Below are positions 17,419-26,193 of a stretch of 59,385 bases of DNA, one piece after another. Each line of letters opens with the position of its first letter. The stretch's first letter is position 1. The position numbers and the translations under genes are program-made. This stretch comes from Paenibacillus silagei (lineage in GTDB: Bacteria; Bacillota; Bacilli; Paenibacillales; Paenibacillaceae). The stretch is taken from assembly GCF_017874735.1 (NCBI RefSeq), contig NZ_JAGGLV010000035.1:1-59385 (forward strand). The letters run 5' to 3'. Below the pieces are notes generated by a model. It was not told where the DNA came from. It saw only the letters and a list, made by a program, of their open reading frames with translations, and ran no database searches.

Positions 17419-18705
17419 CTAGATATAGATTGGCAGTACTTGATTAGTCTGTTCACGGTTGCGGCCCACAGAGAAGATCGAGATCGGAATCCCCGTCAGC
17501 TCCGATACACGTTCCACGTATTTGCGTGTGTTGGCCGGCAGATCCTCCAGCGTCTTCGCCCCAGTGATGTCTTCGCTCCAGCCTGGAAGCTCCTCGTAGA
17601 CCGCTTCACACTCTGCCAGCATTTTCAGGCTTGCCGGGTAATGTGTGATAATATCTCCTCGGTACTTGTAGCCGGTGCAGATCTTCACAGTCTCAAGACC
17701 GCTCAGGACATCCAGCGAGTTCAGCGACAGGCCGGTGATTCCGCTGACGCGGCGGGCGTGACGCACAACCACACTGTCGAACCAGCCCACGCGGCGGGCG
17801 CGTCCGGTTACGGTTCCGTACTCATGCCCGGTCTCGCGGATATAATCACCGGTCGCATCGTTCAGCTCTGTAGGGAACGGGCCGTCTCCTACGCGGGTAG
17901 TATAAGACTTCGCCACACCGATAACCTGCTTGATCTTGGACGGACCCACGCCCGAACCGATGCAGACGCCGCCAGCCGAAGGATTCGATGAAGTAACGAA
18001 CGGATAAGTTCCCTGGTCGATATCGAGCATCACGCCCTGCGCACCTTCGAACAGCACCCGGGAATCCGCATCAATCGCATCATTCAGTACCACCGAAGTA
18101 TCGGTTACATAGCCGCGCAGCACTTCTGCATACTCCAGATATTTGGTCAGAATCTCTTCCACATTCAGCGGCTCAGCGCCGTATACCTGAGTGATCACCT
18201 GATTCTTCTCTTCCATCAATGGACGAAGTCTCAGCTCGAATTCCTCAGCGTCCATCAGATCAGCAATCCGGATGCCGTTACGGGCAGCCTTATCCATGTA
18301 GCACGGGCCGATCCCCTTGCGTGTTGTACCGATTTTGTTCGGGCCTTTGCGGTCTTCCTCAAGCGCATCCAGCACCATATGATAAGGCATAATGACATGC
18401 GCACGATCGCTGATTACCAGGTTCTTCGTATCGAAGCCATTGTCATGAATATAATTAATTTCTTGGATCAGCGCTTCCGGGTTAATGACCATTCCGTTGC
18501 CGATAACACAAGTCTTCTCTTTATAAAATACACCAGATGGAATCAAGCTCAGCTTGAACTTCTTTCCGTCAATCAGAATCGTGTGACCGGCATTGTTACC
18601 CCCTTGATACCGGGCGACCACATCTGCACTTTCCGCCAGAAAATCCGTGATCTTGCCTTTGCCTTCGTCTCCCCATTGTGTTCCCACGACGACTACCGTT
18701 GACAT
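17419..18705 (-). CDS. purA: Adenylosuccinate synthetase
   Basis: Joins IMP and aspartate, using GTP, to give adenylosuccinate in the first committed step to AMP. The 428-residue cytoplasmic enzyme has the N-terminal GTP-binding loop GTQWGDEGKGK with catalytic Asp, the IMP-site block NNAGHTI, GTTRKGIGPCY and the C-terminal SVGRNREQT. The start at 18705 (MSTVVVVGTQW) follows GGAGG at seven bases; the frame is open 17 codons further up. A small perfect hairpin (18721-18736, GGTGCT/AGCACC) lies directly before the ribosome-binding site. No PurR box was seen. Confidence 0.97.
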   Translation of the reverse strand: MSTVVVVGTQWGDEGKGKITDFLAESADVVARYQGGNNAGHTILIDGKKFKLSLIPSGVFYKEKTCVIGNGMVINPEALIQEINYIHDNGFDTKNLVISDRAHVIMPYHMVLDALEEDRKGPNKIGTTRKGIGPCYMDKAARNGIRIADLMDAEEFELRLRPLMEEKNQVITQVYGAEPLNVEEILTKYLEYAEVLRGYVTDTSVVLNDAIDADSRVLFEGAQGVMLDIDQGTYPFVTSSNPSAGGVCIGSGVGPSKIKQVIGVAKSYTTRVGDGPFPTELNDATGDYIRETGHEYGTVTGRARRVGWFDSVVVRHARRVSGITGLSLNSLDVLSGLETVKICTGYKYRGDIITHYPASLKMLAECEAVYEELPGWSEDITGAKTLEDLPANTRKYVERVSELTGIPISIFSVGRNREQTNQVLPIYI

Positions 18706-18861
18706 GTACATTCCTCCGTAGGTGCTAGCAAGCACCATTATTTTTCCGCTTATCATAGGGGCTCTGTACGCGCTTCATCTTGTACGCAGCCCTCCGGACA
18801 CCAGGCGGGCAGGCCGCCAAAGCACAATAATCAGTGTAACAGCGGCACTTTTTAAAGTCAA

Positions 18862-18903
18862 ATAAAAACGAACGATCACAGACTGAAATGTGCGATCGTT
18901 CGT
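18862..18903 (-). terminator. Terminator of the rplI-dnaB transcript
   Basis: The long stem ACGAACGATC/GATCGTTCGT, extended by an inner TGTG/CACA pairing, ends in UUUUU on the minus strand just after the helicase gene. Confidence 0.87.
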
Positions 18904-18921
18904 GTATTGTGCGAAGTTTGC

Positions 18922-20283
18922 CTAACCTGCAAACGGTTCTGCATGGGCCCGCTCGTAGTTGACGAACTTGTTGAAGTTCTTGAGGAACACAAGCTCCACC
19001 GTCCCTACCGGACCGTTACGCTGCTTGGCAATAATAATTTCGATAATGTTCTTCTTCTCGGTATCCTGATTGTAATAATCATCACGGTACAAGAAGGCTA
19101 CGATATCGGCATCCTGCTCGATAGAGCCTGATTCACGAAGGTCACTCATCATCGGCCGTTTGTCCTGGCGCTGCTCCACACCGCGGCTGAGCTGGGACAA
19201 GGCAATAACCGGAACGTCAAGCTCACGGGCGATCTGCTTCAGGGTACGGGAGATTTCCGATACCTCCTGCTGGCGGTTCTCGCCGGCCTTGCCCCGGCCC
19301 TGGATCAGCTGCAGGTAGTCGATGACAATCATTCCGAGTCCCTTTTCCTTCTTGAGCCGGCGGCATTTCGCCCGGATATCGGTAACTGTGATGCCCGGAG
19401 TATCGTCGATGTAGATTTCGGACTCGGACAGCGACTGGATGCCCATCGTGAGCTTGGACCAGTCATCATCGCTCTTGAAATCACCGGTACGCATAATATT
19501 GGCGTCCAGATTGGCCTCTGCGCAGATCATACGCTGAACCAGCTGGGGCGCCGACATTTCCAGACTGAAGATGGCTACCGTCTCCTTCGCCCGCACCGCC
19601 ACATTCTGCGCGATATTCAGAGCGAAGGCCGTCTTCCCGACGGAAGGACGGGCCGCCACAATAATCAAGTCATTGCGCTGAAAGCCGTTCGTCATATGGT
19701 CCAGGTCAACGAACCCGGTTGGAATCCCCGAGGTTCCGCCTTTATTCTGATGGAGCAGCTCGACCCGGTCGAATACCTGCATGAGCACATCGCGGATGGC
19801 AATGAACCCGCTGCCGCTGCGGCGGTTCGAGATCTCCAGGATTCGCCGCTCGGCGTCACTCAGCATAATACCTACGTCTTCGCCGCCGGTATAGCCTTCG
19901 CTGACAATCTGCGTGGCTGTGCGGATCAGCCGCCGCAGCATCGCCTTCTCTTCAATAATCTGGGCGTAATAATCGACGTTGGCTGCAGTCGGCACCGCAT
20001 GCGCCAGCTTCGCCAGATAGCTGACACCGCCGATATCCTCAAGCTCCCCCTTATCCTGGAGCCGGGATGTCAATGTAATCAGGTCAATCGGCTGGCTCTC
20101 TTCTCCGAGCTGCACCATCGCCTCAAATATCATCTGATGCGGTTTGTCGTAGAAGTCTTCGGTATTCACCCGCTCCATCGCGGTAATTAACGCCTCATCC
20201 GACAGTAGAACTGCACCCAGTACGGCCTGTTCTGCCTCCAGATTCTGCGGGGGAACCCGATCGAAAAAGAGATCTCCACCCAT
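18922..20283 (-). CDS. dnaB: Replicative DNA helicase (DnaB type)
   Basis: Hexameric 5'-3' helicase that unwinds the fork; called DnaC in B. subtilis. The 453 residues comprise an N-terminal scaffold domain (about 1-105), a linker (LLHQNKGG) and a RecA-like motor with Walker A ARPSVGKTAF, Walker B MIVIDYLQLI and the arginine-finger region. GGAGGAG precedes the ATG and lies in the last codons of rplI, so translation of the two is likely coupled. No intein is present. Confidence 0.96.
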   Translation of the reverse strand: MGGDLFFDRVPPQNLEAEQAVLGAVLLSDEALITAMERVNTEDFYDKPHQMIFEAMVQLGEESQPIDLITLTSRLQDKGELEDIGGVSYLAKLAHAVPTAANVDYYAQIIEEKAMLRRLIRTATQIVSEGYTGGEDVGIMLSDAERRILEISNRRSGSGFIAIRDVLMQVFDRVELLHQNKGGTSGIPTGFVDLDHMTNGFQRNDLIIVAARPSVGKTAFALNIAQNVAVRAKETVAIFSLEMSAPQLVQRMICAEANLDANIMRTGDFKSDDDWSKLTMGIQSLSESEIYIDDTPGITVTDIRAKCRRLKKEKGLGMIVIDYLQLIQGRGKAGENRQQEVSEISRTLKQIARELDVPVIALSQLSRGVEQRQDKRPMMSDLRESGSIEQDADIVAFLYRDDYYNQDTEKKNIIEIIIAKQRNGPVGTVELVFLKNFNKFVNYERAHAEPFAG

Positions 20284-20284
20284 C

Positions 20285-20731
20285 CTACTCCTCCGTTACC
20301 TGAACCGTGAGGTTAGCCTTTACTTCAGTATGCAGCTTAACTGTTGCCTGGAACGTGCCTACATGGCGGATCGAATCGCTCAGCTCAATTTTGCGCTTGT
20401 CGATGACGATGCCCTGAGTAGCTGCCAGTGTCTCGCCGATCTGCTTGCTGGTAATAGCGCCGAAGAGACGGCCGCCTTCGCCTGCTTTGGCCTTTAGAGT
20501 CAGGGTCAGCTCATCCAGCTTCTTGCCCAGCTGTACCGCTTCCTCCTTCTCCTGGTCCTTGCGGCGCTGTTCGGCTGCCGCCTGGTTCTCCAGTGTCTTC
20601 ACATTACCGTCTGTAGCCGGACGAACCAGCCCGCGCGGCAGCAGGAAATTGGCTGCATAGCCCTCCGACACCTCTTTAACCTGCCCCTTCTTGCCTTGAC
20701 CCTTAACATCCTTCAAGAATATGACCTTCAT
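20285..20731 (-). CDS. rplI: 50S ribosomal protein L9
   Basis: A 148-residue ribosomal protein binding 23S rRNA. It shows the L9 signature near the start (MKVIFLKDVKGQGKKGQVKEV and GYAANFLLPRGLV), a long connecting helix and a C-terminal domain (ITSKQIGETLA). It overlaps gdpP by four bases upstream and abuts the helicase gene, the standard gdpP-rplI-dnaB order of Firmicutes. Confidence 0.97.
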   Translation of the reverse strand: MKVIFLKDVKGQGKKGQVKEVSEGYAANFLLPRGLVRPATDGNVKTLENQAAAEQRRKDQEKEEAVQLGKKLDELTLTLKAKAGEGGRLFGAITSKQIGETLAATQGIVIDKRKIELSDSIRHVGTFQATVKLHTEVKANLTVQVTEE

Positions 20732-22731
20732 TCAAATAACCCCTCTTTCGCTTCAATTTCGGCCAGCACTGCGAGCAGTCTGGCTTCCGCTTCTTTGGTT
20801 GTTCCTTCAAGCTGTACAGCCGCGTTGGACAGATGTCCGCCGCCGCCCAGCTTCTCCATGACTACCTGCACATTCATCCGACCCAGAGAACGGGCGCTGA
20901 TGCCGATCAGGCCGTCAGGACGTTCACTGATGACGAAGGACGCCACCACATTCGTCATACCTAGCAGCGTATCCGCCGTCTGTGCGATCAGCAGCTGCGG
21001 GATCTTCATCCCGGGCTGTGTAACCACCAGTGCTATCTGGTCATACACCATGCGCGCATGCTTGATAATCTCCGCCTTCGAGATGTACTCCTGCAGATCC
21101 TCCTTCAGCATACGCTGAATGAGAATCGTATCCGCCCCGACCCGGCGCAGGAACCCGGCGGCCTCGAAGGTCCGCGAGCCTGTATGCAGCGCGAAATGCT
21201 TCGTATCGACCGTGATCCCGGCCAGCAGCATCGTGGCCTCCAGCGGGCTGAGCTTAATCTTGTCATGAATGTACTGCAGCAGCTCCGTCACCAGCTCACA
21301 GGTCGATGACGCATACGGCTCCAGATACACGAGCACAGCGTCATTGATGAACTCCTCACCCCGGCGGTGATGGTCAACCACCACAATCCGGCTGGCAACC
21401 TGCACCAGCCTCGGCTCCATAGTCATGGAAGCCTTGTGTGTATCCACAACAATGAGCAGCGTATGCTCCGTCATCATCTGGAGAGCCTGCTCTGGCGTGA
21501 TGAAGGTCTTGTAGAGCGCCTCATCCTTGCGGATCTCCTCCAACATCCGGGTAATCGAAGGATTCGGCGTCTCCATCACAATGCTGGCTTCCACATTGTA
21601 CATCTGTGCCGCCTTAAGCAGGCCAATCGCCGCTCCCACCGCGTCAATATCCGGTATCCGGTGCCCCATAATCAGCACCCGGTCGCTCTCCTGCATCAGA
21701 TCCCGCAGGGCGTGGGCGATTACCCGCGCCCGGACGCGGGTGCGTTTCTCGGCGGCATTGGTCTTGCCGCCGTAGAAGGAGAGCCGCTGGCCCGCCTTCA
21801 CAGCGGCCTGGTCCCCGCCTCTGCCGAGCGCCATGTCCAGACTCGACTGGGCAAGCGCTCCCAGCTCACTGGCCGATTCCGAGCCGTAGGCAAGGCCTAT
21901 GCTCAGCGTCATCGGCACCTTGAGGTCTGCCGTCATCTCACGGACCTCATCCAGCACCACGAACCTGCTCTCCTCCAGGGCCTGAAGGCTGCGGTGGTTC
22001 AGCAGCATCAGGTACCGCTCGGAAGACAACCTGCGCAGATATACCTCGAATTGCTTGCTCCACTCGGTAATCTCACTGGCAACCTTGGCGATTAGCGAAG
22101 TACGCTGCTGATCATCCATCCCCTGGGCGGCCTCATCCAGATTATCCATCATGACAATTCCAATCGCCAGCTTCTCTTCCTCATACCGCTCACGCAACAC
22201 CACAAGCTCGGTAATATCGAATAAATACAGCAGCCGTTCGCTTGGAATCACTACAACCTCATAATAACGGTCATCCACCGTAAGCTCATGGCGCTGCTCC
22301 TTCAATACCCCTTCCTTAACCGGTTCCCGCTTGGACGGCAGATTCTGCAGAGAAGCCATAACCTCCGGCATCAGCTCCTGCATATCTTCACCCACAAGCG
22401 ACTTGCGGGAGAAGATCTGGCCGGCATTCCGGTTATGCCATTCCACCGCCCGGCTCTCACTGTACAGGATAATCCCGAGCGGAAGCATGCTTACAGCCTC
22501 CCCCTCCACCCGCTTGATGCGGAAGGACAGGCCGTTGATATAATCTACAAGGTTGCGGCGGAACGACAGCTCGGCCTGCAGCATGGTGAAACACAATGTG
22601 CCGGCCAGGAAGAGACTGGCAACACCGAGGACCCAGTTATAGATACTGACTACTATAATCAGGACCAGCAGCAGTAAGAACGCCCACACGGTATGATAGC
22701 CGTGCCAGCGTCTTTGCAGAAATTTTGGCAT
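20728..22731 (-). CDS. gdpP: Cyclic-di-AMP phosphodiesterase GdpP
   Basis: Membrane enzyme that hydrolyses c-di-AMP to pApA. The 667 residues comprise two N-terminal membrane helices (about 14-55), a degenerate PAS domain (about 75-150), a degenerate GGDEF domain (about 170-300) and a DHH/DHHA1 phosphodiesterase with metal-binding motifs GHRIPDIDAVG, VVVDHHRRG and the C-terminal GGGGHLSNAA. It is in the operon DUF2232-gdpP-rplI-dnaB. A two-CBS-domain protein and a MazG-like protein lie upstream on the same strand. Confidence 0.95.
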   Translation of the reverse strand: MPKFLQRRWHGYHTVWAFLLLLVLIIVVSIYNWVLGVASLFLAGTLCFTMLQAELSFRRNLVDYINGLSFRIKRVEGEAVSMLPLGIILYSESRAVEWHNRNAGQIFSRKSLVGEDMQELMPEVMASLQNLPSKREPVKEGVLKEQRHELTVDDRYYEVVVIPSERLLYLFDITELVVLRERYEEEKLAIGIVMMDNLDEAAQGMDDQQRTSLIAKVASEITEWSKQFEVYLRRLSSERYLMLLNHRSLQALEESRFVVLDEVREMTADLKVPMTLSIGLAYGSESASELGALAQSSLDMALGRGGDQAAVKAGQRLSFYGGKTNAAEKRTRVRARVIAHALRDLMQESDRVLIMGHRIPDIDAVGAAIGLLKAAQMYNVEASIVMETPNPSITRMLEEIRKDEALYKTFITPEQALQMMTEHTLLIVVDTHKASMTMEPRLVQVASRIVVVDHHRRGEEFINDAVLVYLEPYASSTCELVTELLQYIHDKIKLSPLEATMLLAGITVDTKHFALHTGSRTFEAAGFLRRVGADTILIQRMLKEDLQEYISKAEIIKHARMVYDQIALVVTQPGMKIPQLLIAQTADTLLGMTNVVASFVISERPDGLIGISARSLGRMNVQVVMEKLGGGGHLSNAAVQLEGTTKEAEARLLAVLAEIEAKEGLFE

Positions 22732-22742
22732 GAGCCCTCACC

Positions 22743-23660
22743 CTATCGTTTCGATTTCTTCACAAGCTCCCGCAGCGGAAACGCCAGGTCCACCACACCA
22801 ATAATCCAGAATCCCGGCAGAGCAATAACAGGGATTGCCAGCAGAAGAGCGATGATCTTGCTCCACTTCCGTTCATGCACCAGGAAGAAGAGGAAGCCGA
22901 TGGTCTGGATCTTGAACGCAATCTGCAGCAGCGGCAGCAGATTGGCCGAGACCATTAGCATGAAGCCGCTGTCGGCACCGCCGAACAGCAGGCTGATTAC
23001 GACGCCAAGCAGATAATACCAGATGAACGATCTGGCCAGTCTCCATTCCCGCGCCGGCTTCAGCTTAGGCACCGCATATTCCATACTGTTCAGAATAGGG
23101 CGGACAATGGAATGGGTAATGACCGCAATCACGAACGCACTGAGGATCAGCGTCATCGGTATCGCCTGGATCGTCAGCCAGCTCATCTGGCCAATCTGAT
23201 CAGAGGAGAGGGCGATCTCGGACAGCAGCGGATTGCTTGCCCCCATACTTGCCAGCCAGTCTGCATAGGTCTTCAGAACATCATAGACGTAGTCGTACAA
23301 ATTGAACTTAAGGAACGTCGTACTGATCAGCAGGATCAGCAGGAATTCAGCTAGTATAGCAACCATACCGGCAATCAGTGTAGAAATAGCTGAAGCACGC
23401 TTCTTGTACCATCGTCCCATCACAAGGGCCGGGATTAAGAAATAAGCCGCAATCAGGATATACATCGGGGTAATCAGGCCCACAATCAGCAGAACCGGTA
23501 ACAGATGCAGAATGAACTGCTTGGTGTTAAGGGTCGTAAAGAGCACTATGGCCGGAATAATCATAAAGAATGTTGTAATAATTAGCAGCGGGGTTGACAG
23601 GGATAACAGCAGCAACAGATAAGCTACGCTCCAAGCCACAGATGTCCAGCGAAATTTCAA
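22743..23660 (-). CDS. DUF2232 (YybS-like) polytopic membrane protein
   Basis: A 305-residue protein with about eight hydrophobic segments and short loops, matching the YybS/DUF2232 family that commonly precedes gdpP in Bacillales. Its biochemical function is unknown; the fold resembles small-molecule permease components. It lies 11 bases before gdpP and six bases after the MazG-like gene, so all are probably one transcript. Confidence 0.85.
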   Translation of the reverse strand: MKFRWTSVAWSVAYLLLLLSLSTPLLIITTFFMIIPAIVLFTTLNTKQFILHLLPVLLIVGLITPMYILIAAYFLIPALVMGRWYKKRASAISTLIAGMVAILAEFLLILLISTTFLKFNLYDYVYDVLKTYADWLASMGASNPLLSEIALSSDQIGQMSWLTIQAIPMTLILSAFVIAVITHSIVRPILNSMEYAVPKLKPAREWRLARSFIWYYLLGVVISLLFGGADSGFMLMVSANLLPLLQIAFKIQTIGFLFFLVHERKWSKIIALLLAIPVIALPGFWIIGVVDLAFPLRELVKKSKR

Positions 23661-23666
23661 CAGTAT

Positions 23667-23978
23667 TCACCTCTTACGCATATGTTCTTCTAATGCAGAT
23701 ATATCCTGGTACCATTCTTCGAGCTGATGGCCCTCCTGCCTGTGCTTTCGCAGCTTCTCCAGCAGTAAATCATCCAGCTCGCGATAAGGAATACCGAGTC
23801 TGCGCCCCAAGATGTACGAGCTCATAATCAGGCTGGCCAGACTGTCGCCGACACGGGTGGTACTGCCTTCCCACAGCGCTTTGAATAACCTTGAGACTTG
23901 ATCAATAACTTCCGTCTTTAACCACTCAATTACCTTGGCGCGTTTGGCCACATCCAGATCCTTCGGCACATTGGGCAC
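23667..23978 (-). CDS. MazG-like family protein
   Basis: A small all-helical cytoplasmic protein of about 103 residues resembling the MazG-like family, relatives of nucleotide pyrophosphohydrolases. The acidic EExxE metal motif of true MazG is not obvious, so catalysis is doubtful. The GTG start at 23978 is preferred because GGAGGT lies nine bases before it; an ATG at 24005 has a weaker GGAG site and would add nine residues. It is the first gene before DUF2232-gdpP-rplI-dnaB. Confidence 0.75.
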   Translation of the reverse strand: MPNVPKDLDVAKRAKVIEWLKTEVIDQVSRLFKALWEGSTTRVGDSLASLIMSSYILGRRLGIPYRELDDLLLEKLRKHRQEGHQLEEWYQDISALEEHMRKR

Positions 23979-24076
23979 TGTCTCTCTACCTCCGGCAAAA
24001 AGCATTATTCTCCATTATAGCATAAAAATTTCCGAGCCACACGGACGCCTGCCGCCCTGAATACCGCCTTCCATCT

Positions 24077-24121
24077 TTTAAAAAAGGCCCGCATTCCGCT
24101 TCGCCGGAAATACAGGCCTTG
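24077..24121 (-). terminator. Terminator of the CBS-domain gene
   Basis: The long stem AAGGCCTGTATTTCCG/CGGAATGCGGGCCTT, with two mismatches, is followed by six U on the minus strand. Confidence 0.85.
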
Positions 24122-24126
24122 GTACC

Positions 24127-24552
24127 TTATAACGATTCGAGCGATTGCCGTGAGACAAATTTCTCGCAGTATTCAATAATCTGGCTCCGGCGTACAATGC
24201 CGATGAACCGCTTCATGTCGTCGACCACCGGTACAAAGTTCTGGACCTTGGCCAAATTAATCAGATCTTCCATATCCGCATCAATCGAGACCGCCAGATT
24301 GTTCATCCGCAGCGGGACATCCTTAAGCAGAAATTTGGAAGCATTCTCAAAGGTGACCGCGCCGCCCGACTCCTTCATATACCAGAGCAAATCACCTTCT
24401 GTAACCGTTCCCGCATATTCTCCGTTGCGGTTCAGGATCGGCACTGCTGTATAGCGGTGAAACTCCATCCGTTCCAGGGTCTGCCGCAGCGTCGAATCCA
24501 TGGTAACACATGCGACCTCCTGCTTCGGAAGTAAAAAAAACGCAATGTTCAT
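24127..24552 (-). CDS. Two-CBS-domain protein, possible nucleotide sensor
   Basis: A 141-residue stand-alone Bateman module. CBS1 spans about residues 8-62 (TAVPILNRNGEYAGTVTEGDLLWYM) and CBS2 about 75-135 (FVPVVDDMKRFIGIVRRSQIIEY). Such proteins bind adenine nucleotides; stand-alone relatives in Listeria (CbpB) and B. subtilis (DarB) bind c-di-AMP. Because gdpP lies 1.4 kb downstream on the same strand, a c-di-AMP sensing role is plausible but not shown by the sequence. GAGGAT precedes the ATG. It has its own terminator. Confidence 0.8.
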   Translation of the reverse strand: MNIAFFLLPKQEVACVTMDSTLRQTLERMEFHRYTAVPILNRNGEYAGTVTEGDLLWYMKESGGAVTFENASKFLLKDVPLRMNNLAVSIDADMEDLINLAKVQNFVPVVDDMKRFIGIVRRSQIIEYCEKFVSRQSLESL

Positions 24553-24674
24553 CTCTTAATCCTCCTCAAAGAATTCCGAAGGAATGCTACTTTACCTTCC
24601 TTGCACTAAAGCCCACCGTAGTTATACGTCTGCCCTCAGCAATAAGTTCCATTCCATTATAGCATGAAGACAGT

Positions 24675-24715
24675 AAACAGCAGCCATTAACCTTGAGGGA
24701 ATGGCTGCTGTTTTT
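24675..24715. terminator. Hairpin after the LCP gene, best terminator on plus strand
   Basis: The perfect 13-base-pair stem AACAGCAGCCATT/AATGGCTGCTGTT has a short loop. The U-run is good on the plus strand and weak on the minus strand, where the LCP gene would need it. Confidence 0.65.
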
Positions 24716-24745
24716 ATAACGGGTCAAGAAAATCGGTTCTGATCC

Positions 24746-25798
24746 TTATTGTACTGCAGGTGTGGCCGAAGGCTCAAGCGCATTGCCGGCCTTGCCTGGC
24801 TCAATCAGCTGGTCAACCGGTGTGCTGGGGTTCATCCAGTTGTCGATCAGCGCCTTGGCTTTATTCAGATCCTCTTCGTTCACTATATCGTAGTAGACCC
24901 CGTCCATCCGTTTGCCTTCCCCCATCACCGTGAAGCTGGAGATATCCATGTCCTTGCCGCCCATGAACTTCTTGGCGAGACTGATGATCATCGAGGGCTG
25001 AATATCCGTTTTGAAGTTGTCGCCCATGATATCCAGCAGCTCAGGAATATTGCCGATCTGGCTGATCGATAACATTTTATTCGCTACGACATCAATAAAG
25101 ACCTGTTGACGTTTGGTACGGTTGAAGTCGCTATCCTCACGGTAGCGGGTATAGTTAAGTGCCTCTTCGCCGCTATAATTCGACTTATTGGCCTTAATGG
25201 TGAATTTCTCATGGTCTTTGCCTTTGTTGACAATATCCTTCTTGATCGGGAGCGGCACACCGCCAATGGCATCGACAGCATCCTTCAGCCCCTGAAAGTT
25301 AATGGTGGCATAATATTGAATATCATGGCCGAGGAGCGCTTCCAGTGTGTCCTTGGACATTTGCTGCCCGCCGAACGCATACGCATGTGTAATTTTATCC
25401 TTCTTATTATCCTTGTATCCGATAATTTCCGTGTAGGTATCCCGGGGAACGGAGATCAGCAGAATTTTATAATCCTCCGGCCGGATCACCGCATACATCA
25501 TGGTATCTGAGCGTGCGGTTTCATTCTTCCGCTGATCTGTACCAAGAAGCATCAGAGAGAACGGATCGCTTTTGAGTGCCACCGGTTCAGCCTTAACGGA
25601 AGTCGGTGTCTTGCTGGTGTTATTCTCCAGAGGCACATAGGATTCGTTTGCCAGCTTGGTCTCTACCTGATCGGACAAAAAGAGGTCGAAGGCCAGCACA
25701 GCCAGCGGCTTCTGGAACAGAAACCCTCCGGCTGCAATCACCAGTACCAGAATGAGCGCAATGTATCTTTTTTTTATTTTTTTAAGCTTATTCATCAT
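24746..25798 (-). CDS. LytR-CpsA-Psr (LCP) family cell-wall ligase
   Basis: Attaches teichoic acid or other glycopolymers from lipid carriers to peptidoglycan, outside the membrane. The 350 residues comprise a basic start, one membrane helix (about 11-33) and an LCP domain (about 80-250) with conserved RSDTMM, SVPRDTY and the Arg-rich YTRYREDSDFNRTKRQ that binds the polyprenyl pyrophosphate. A Pro/Ala-rich tail follows. Two ATGs stand in tandem after GAAGGA. It is a single-gene unit with a 330-base upstream gap. Confidence 0.92.
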   Translation of the reverse strand: MMNKLKKIKKRYIALILVLVIAAGGFLFQKPLAVLAFDLFLSDQVETKLANESYVPLENNTSKTPTSVKAEPVALKSDPFSLMLLGTDQRKNETARSDTMMYAVIRPEDYKILLISVPRDTYTEIIGYKDNKKDKITHAYAFGGQQMSKDTLEALLGHDIQYYATINFQGLKDAVDAIGGVPLPIKKDIVNKGKDHEKFTIKANKSNYSGEEALNYTRYREDSDFNRTKRQQVFIDVVANKMLSISQIGNIPELLDIMGDNFKTDIQPSMIISLAKKFMGGKDMDISSFTVMGEGKRMDGVYYDIVNEEDLNKAKALIDNWMNPSTPVDQLIEPGKAGNALEPSATPAVQ

Positions 25799-26128
25799 TT
25801 TTGATTCCTTCTTTATGGTGGAATGTACATATTATGAACGTAATCTATTTACAATGGCCGCCTGGGCTTCCAAGGCAGTCATGAGTGGGCTGTTCTAGCT
25901 GCTGTACGCCGCCCTGCTTCAGATGGTATTATTCCCCCTTTCCGGGATTCGGGTCGTTCTAATTGTAGAATAAACCTGGAAAACGGCTTTGACACATAAA
26001 CAATATTTCTATTGTAATCACTTCACCACTAAAAAGAAACAACAAATAACGACAACTTTGACACTTAGGCCGCTTATATTCCATAAAGTATATGACGCAG
26101 CAAACGGCGTTTTGATTCTTTTTCAGCC
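25799..26128. other. Intergenic region upstream of the LCP gene
   Basis: No convincing gene is seen; short ORFs crossing it lack ribosome-binding sites. A 16-base inverted repeat ACAATATTTCTATTGT (26000-26015) may be an operator. Two TTGACA hexamers on the plus strand (25990-25995 and about 26056-26061) lead to no gene. Confidence 0.4.
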
Positions 26129-26185
26129 AAAAAAAATAAAAAAAGACAGTCTGTTCAGCCACTTAACACAGCAGATCAGACCGTC
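26129..26185 (-). terminator. Terminator of the peptide-binding lipoprotein gene
   Basis: Arms GACGGTCTG and CAGACTGTC (one G-U pair) enclose a ~23-base loop and are followed by a long U-rich tail on the minus strand. Confidence 0.8.
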
Positions 26186-26193
26186 CTCTTAGC

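Noticed and set aside
18721..18736. Hairpin next to the purA ribosome-binding site as a riboswitch
   Set aside because: Only a six-base-pair stem with no known aptamer; too little to claim regulation.
25989..26192. 67-codon plus-strand ORF in the gap before the LCP gene
   Set aside because: No ribosome-binding site, low-complexity composition, and it overlaps the terminator of the neighbouring gene.
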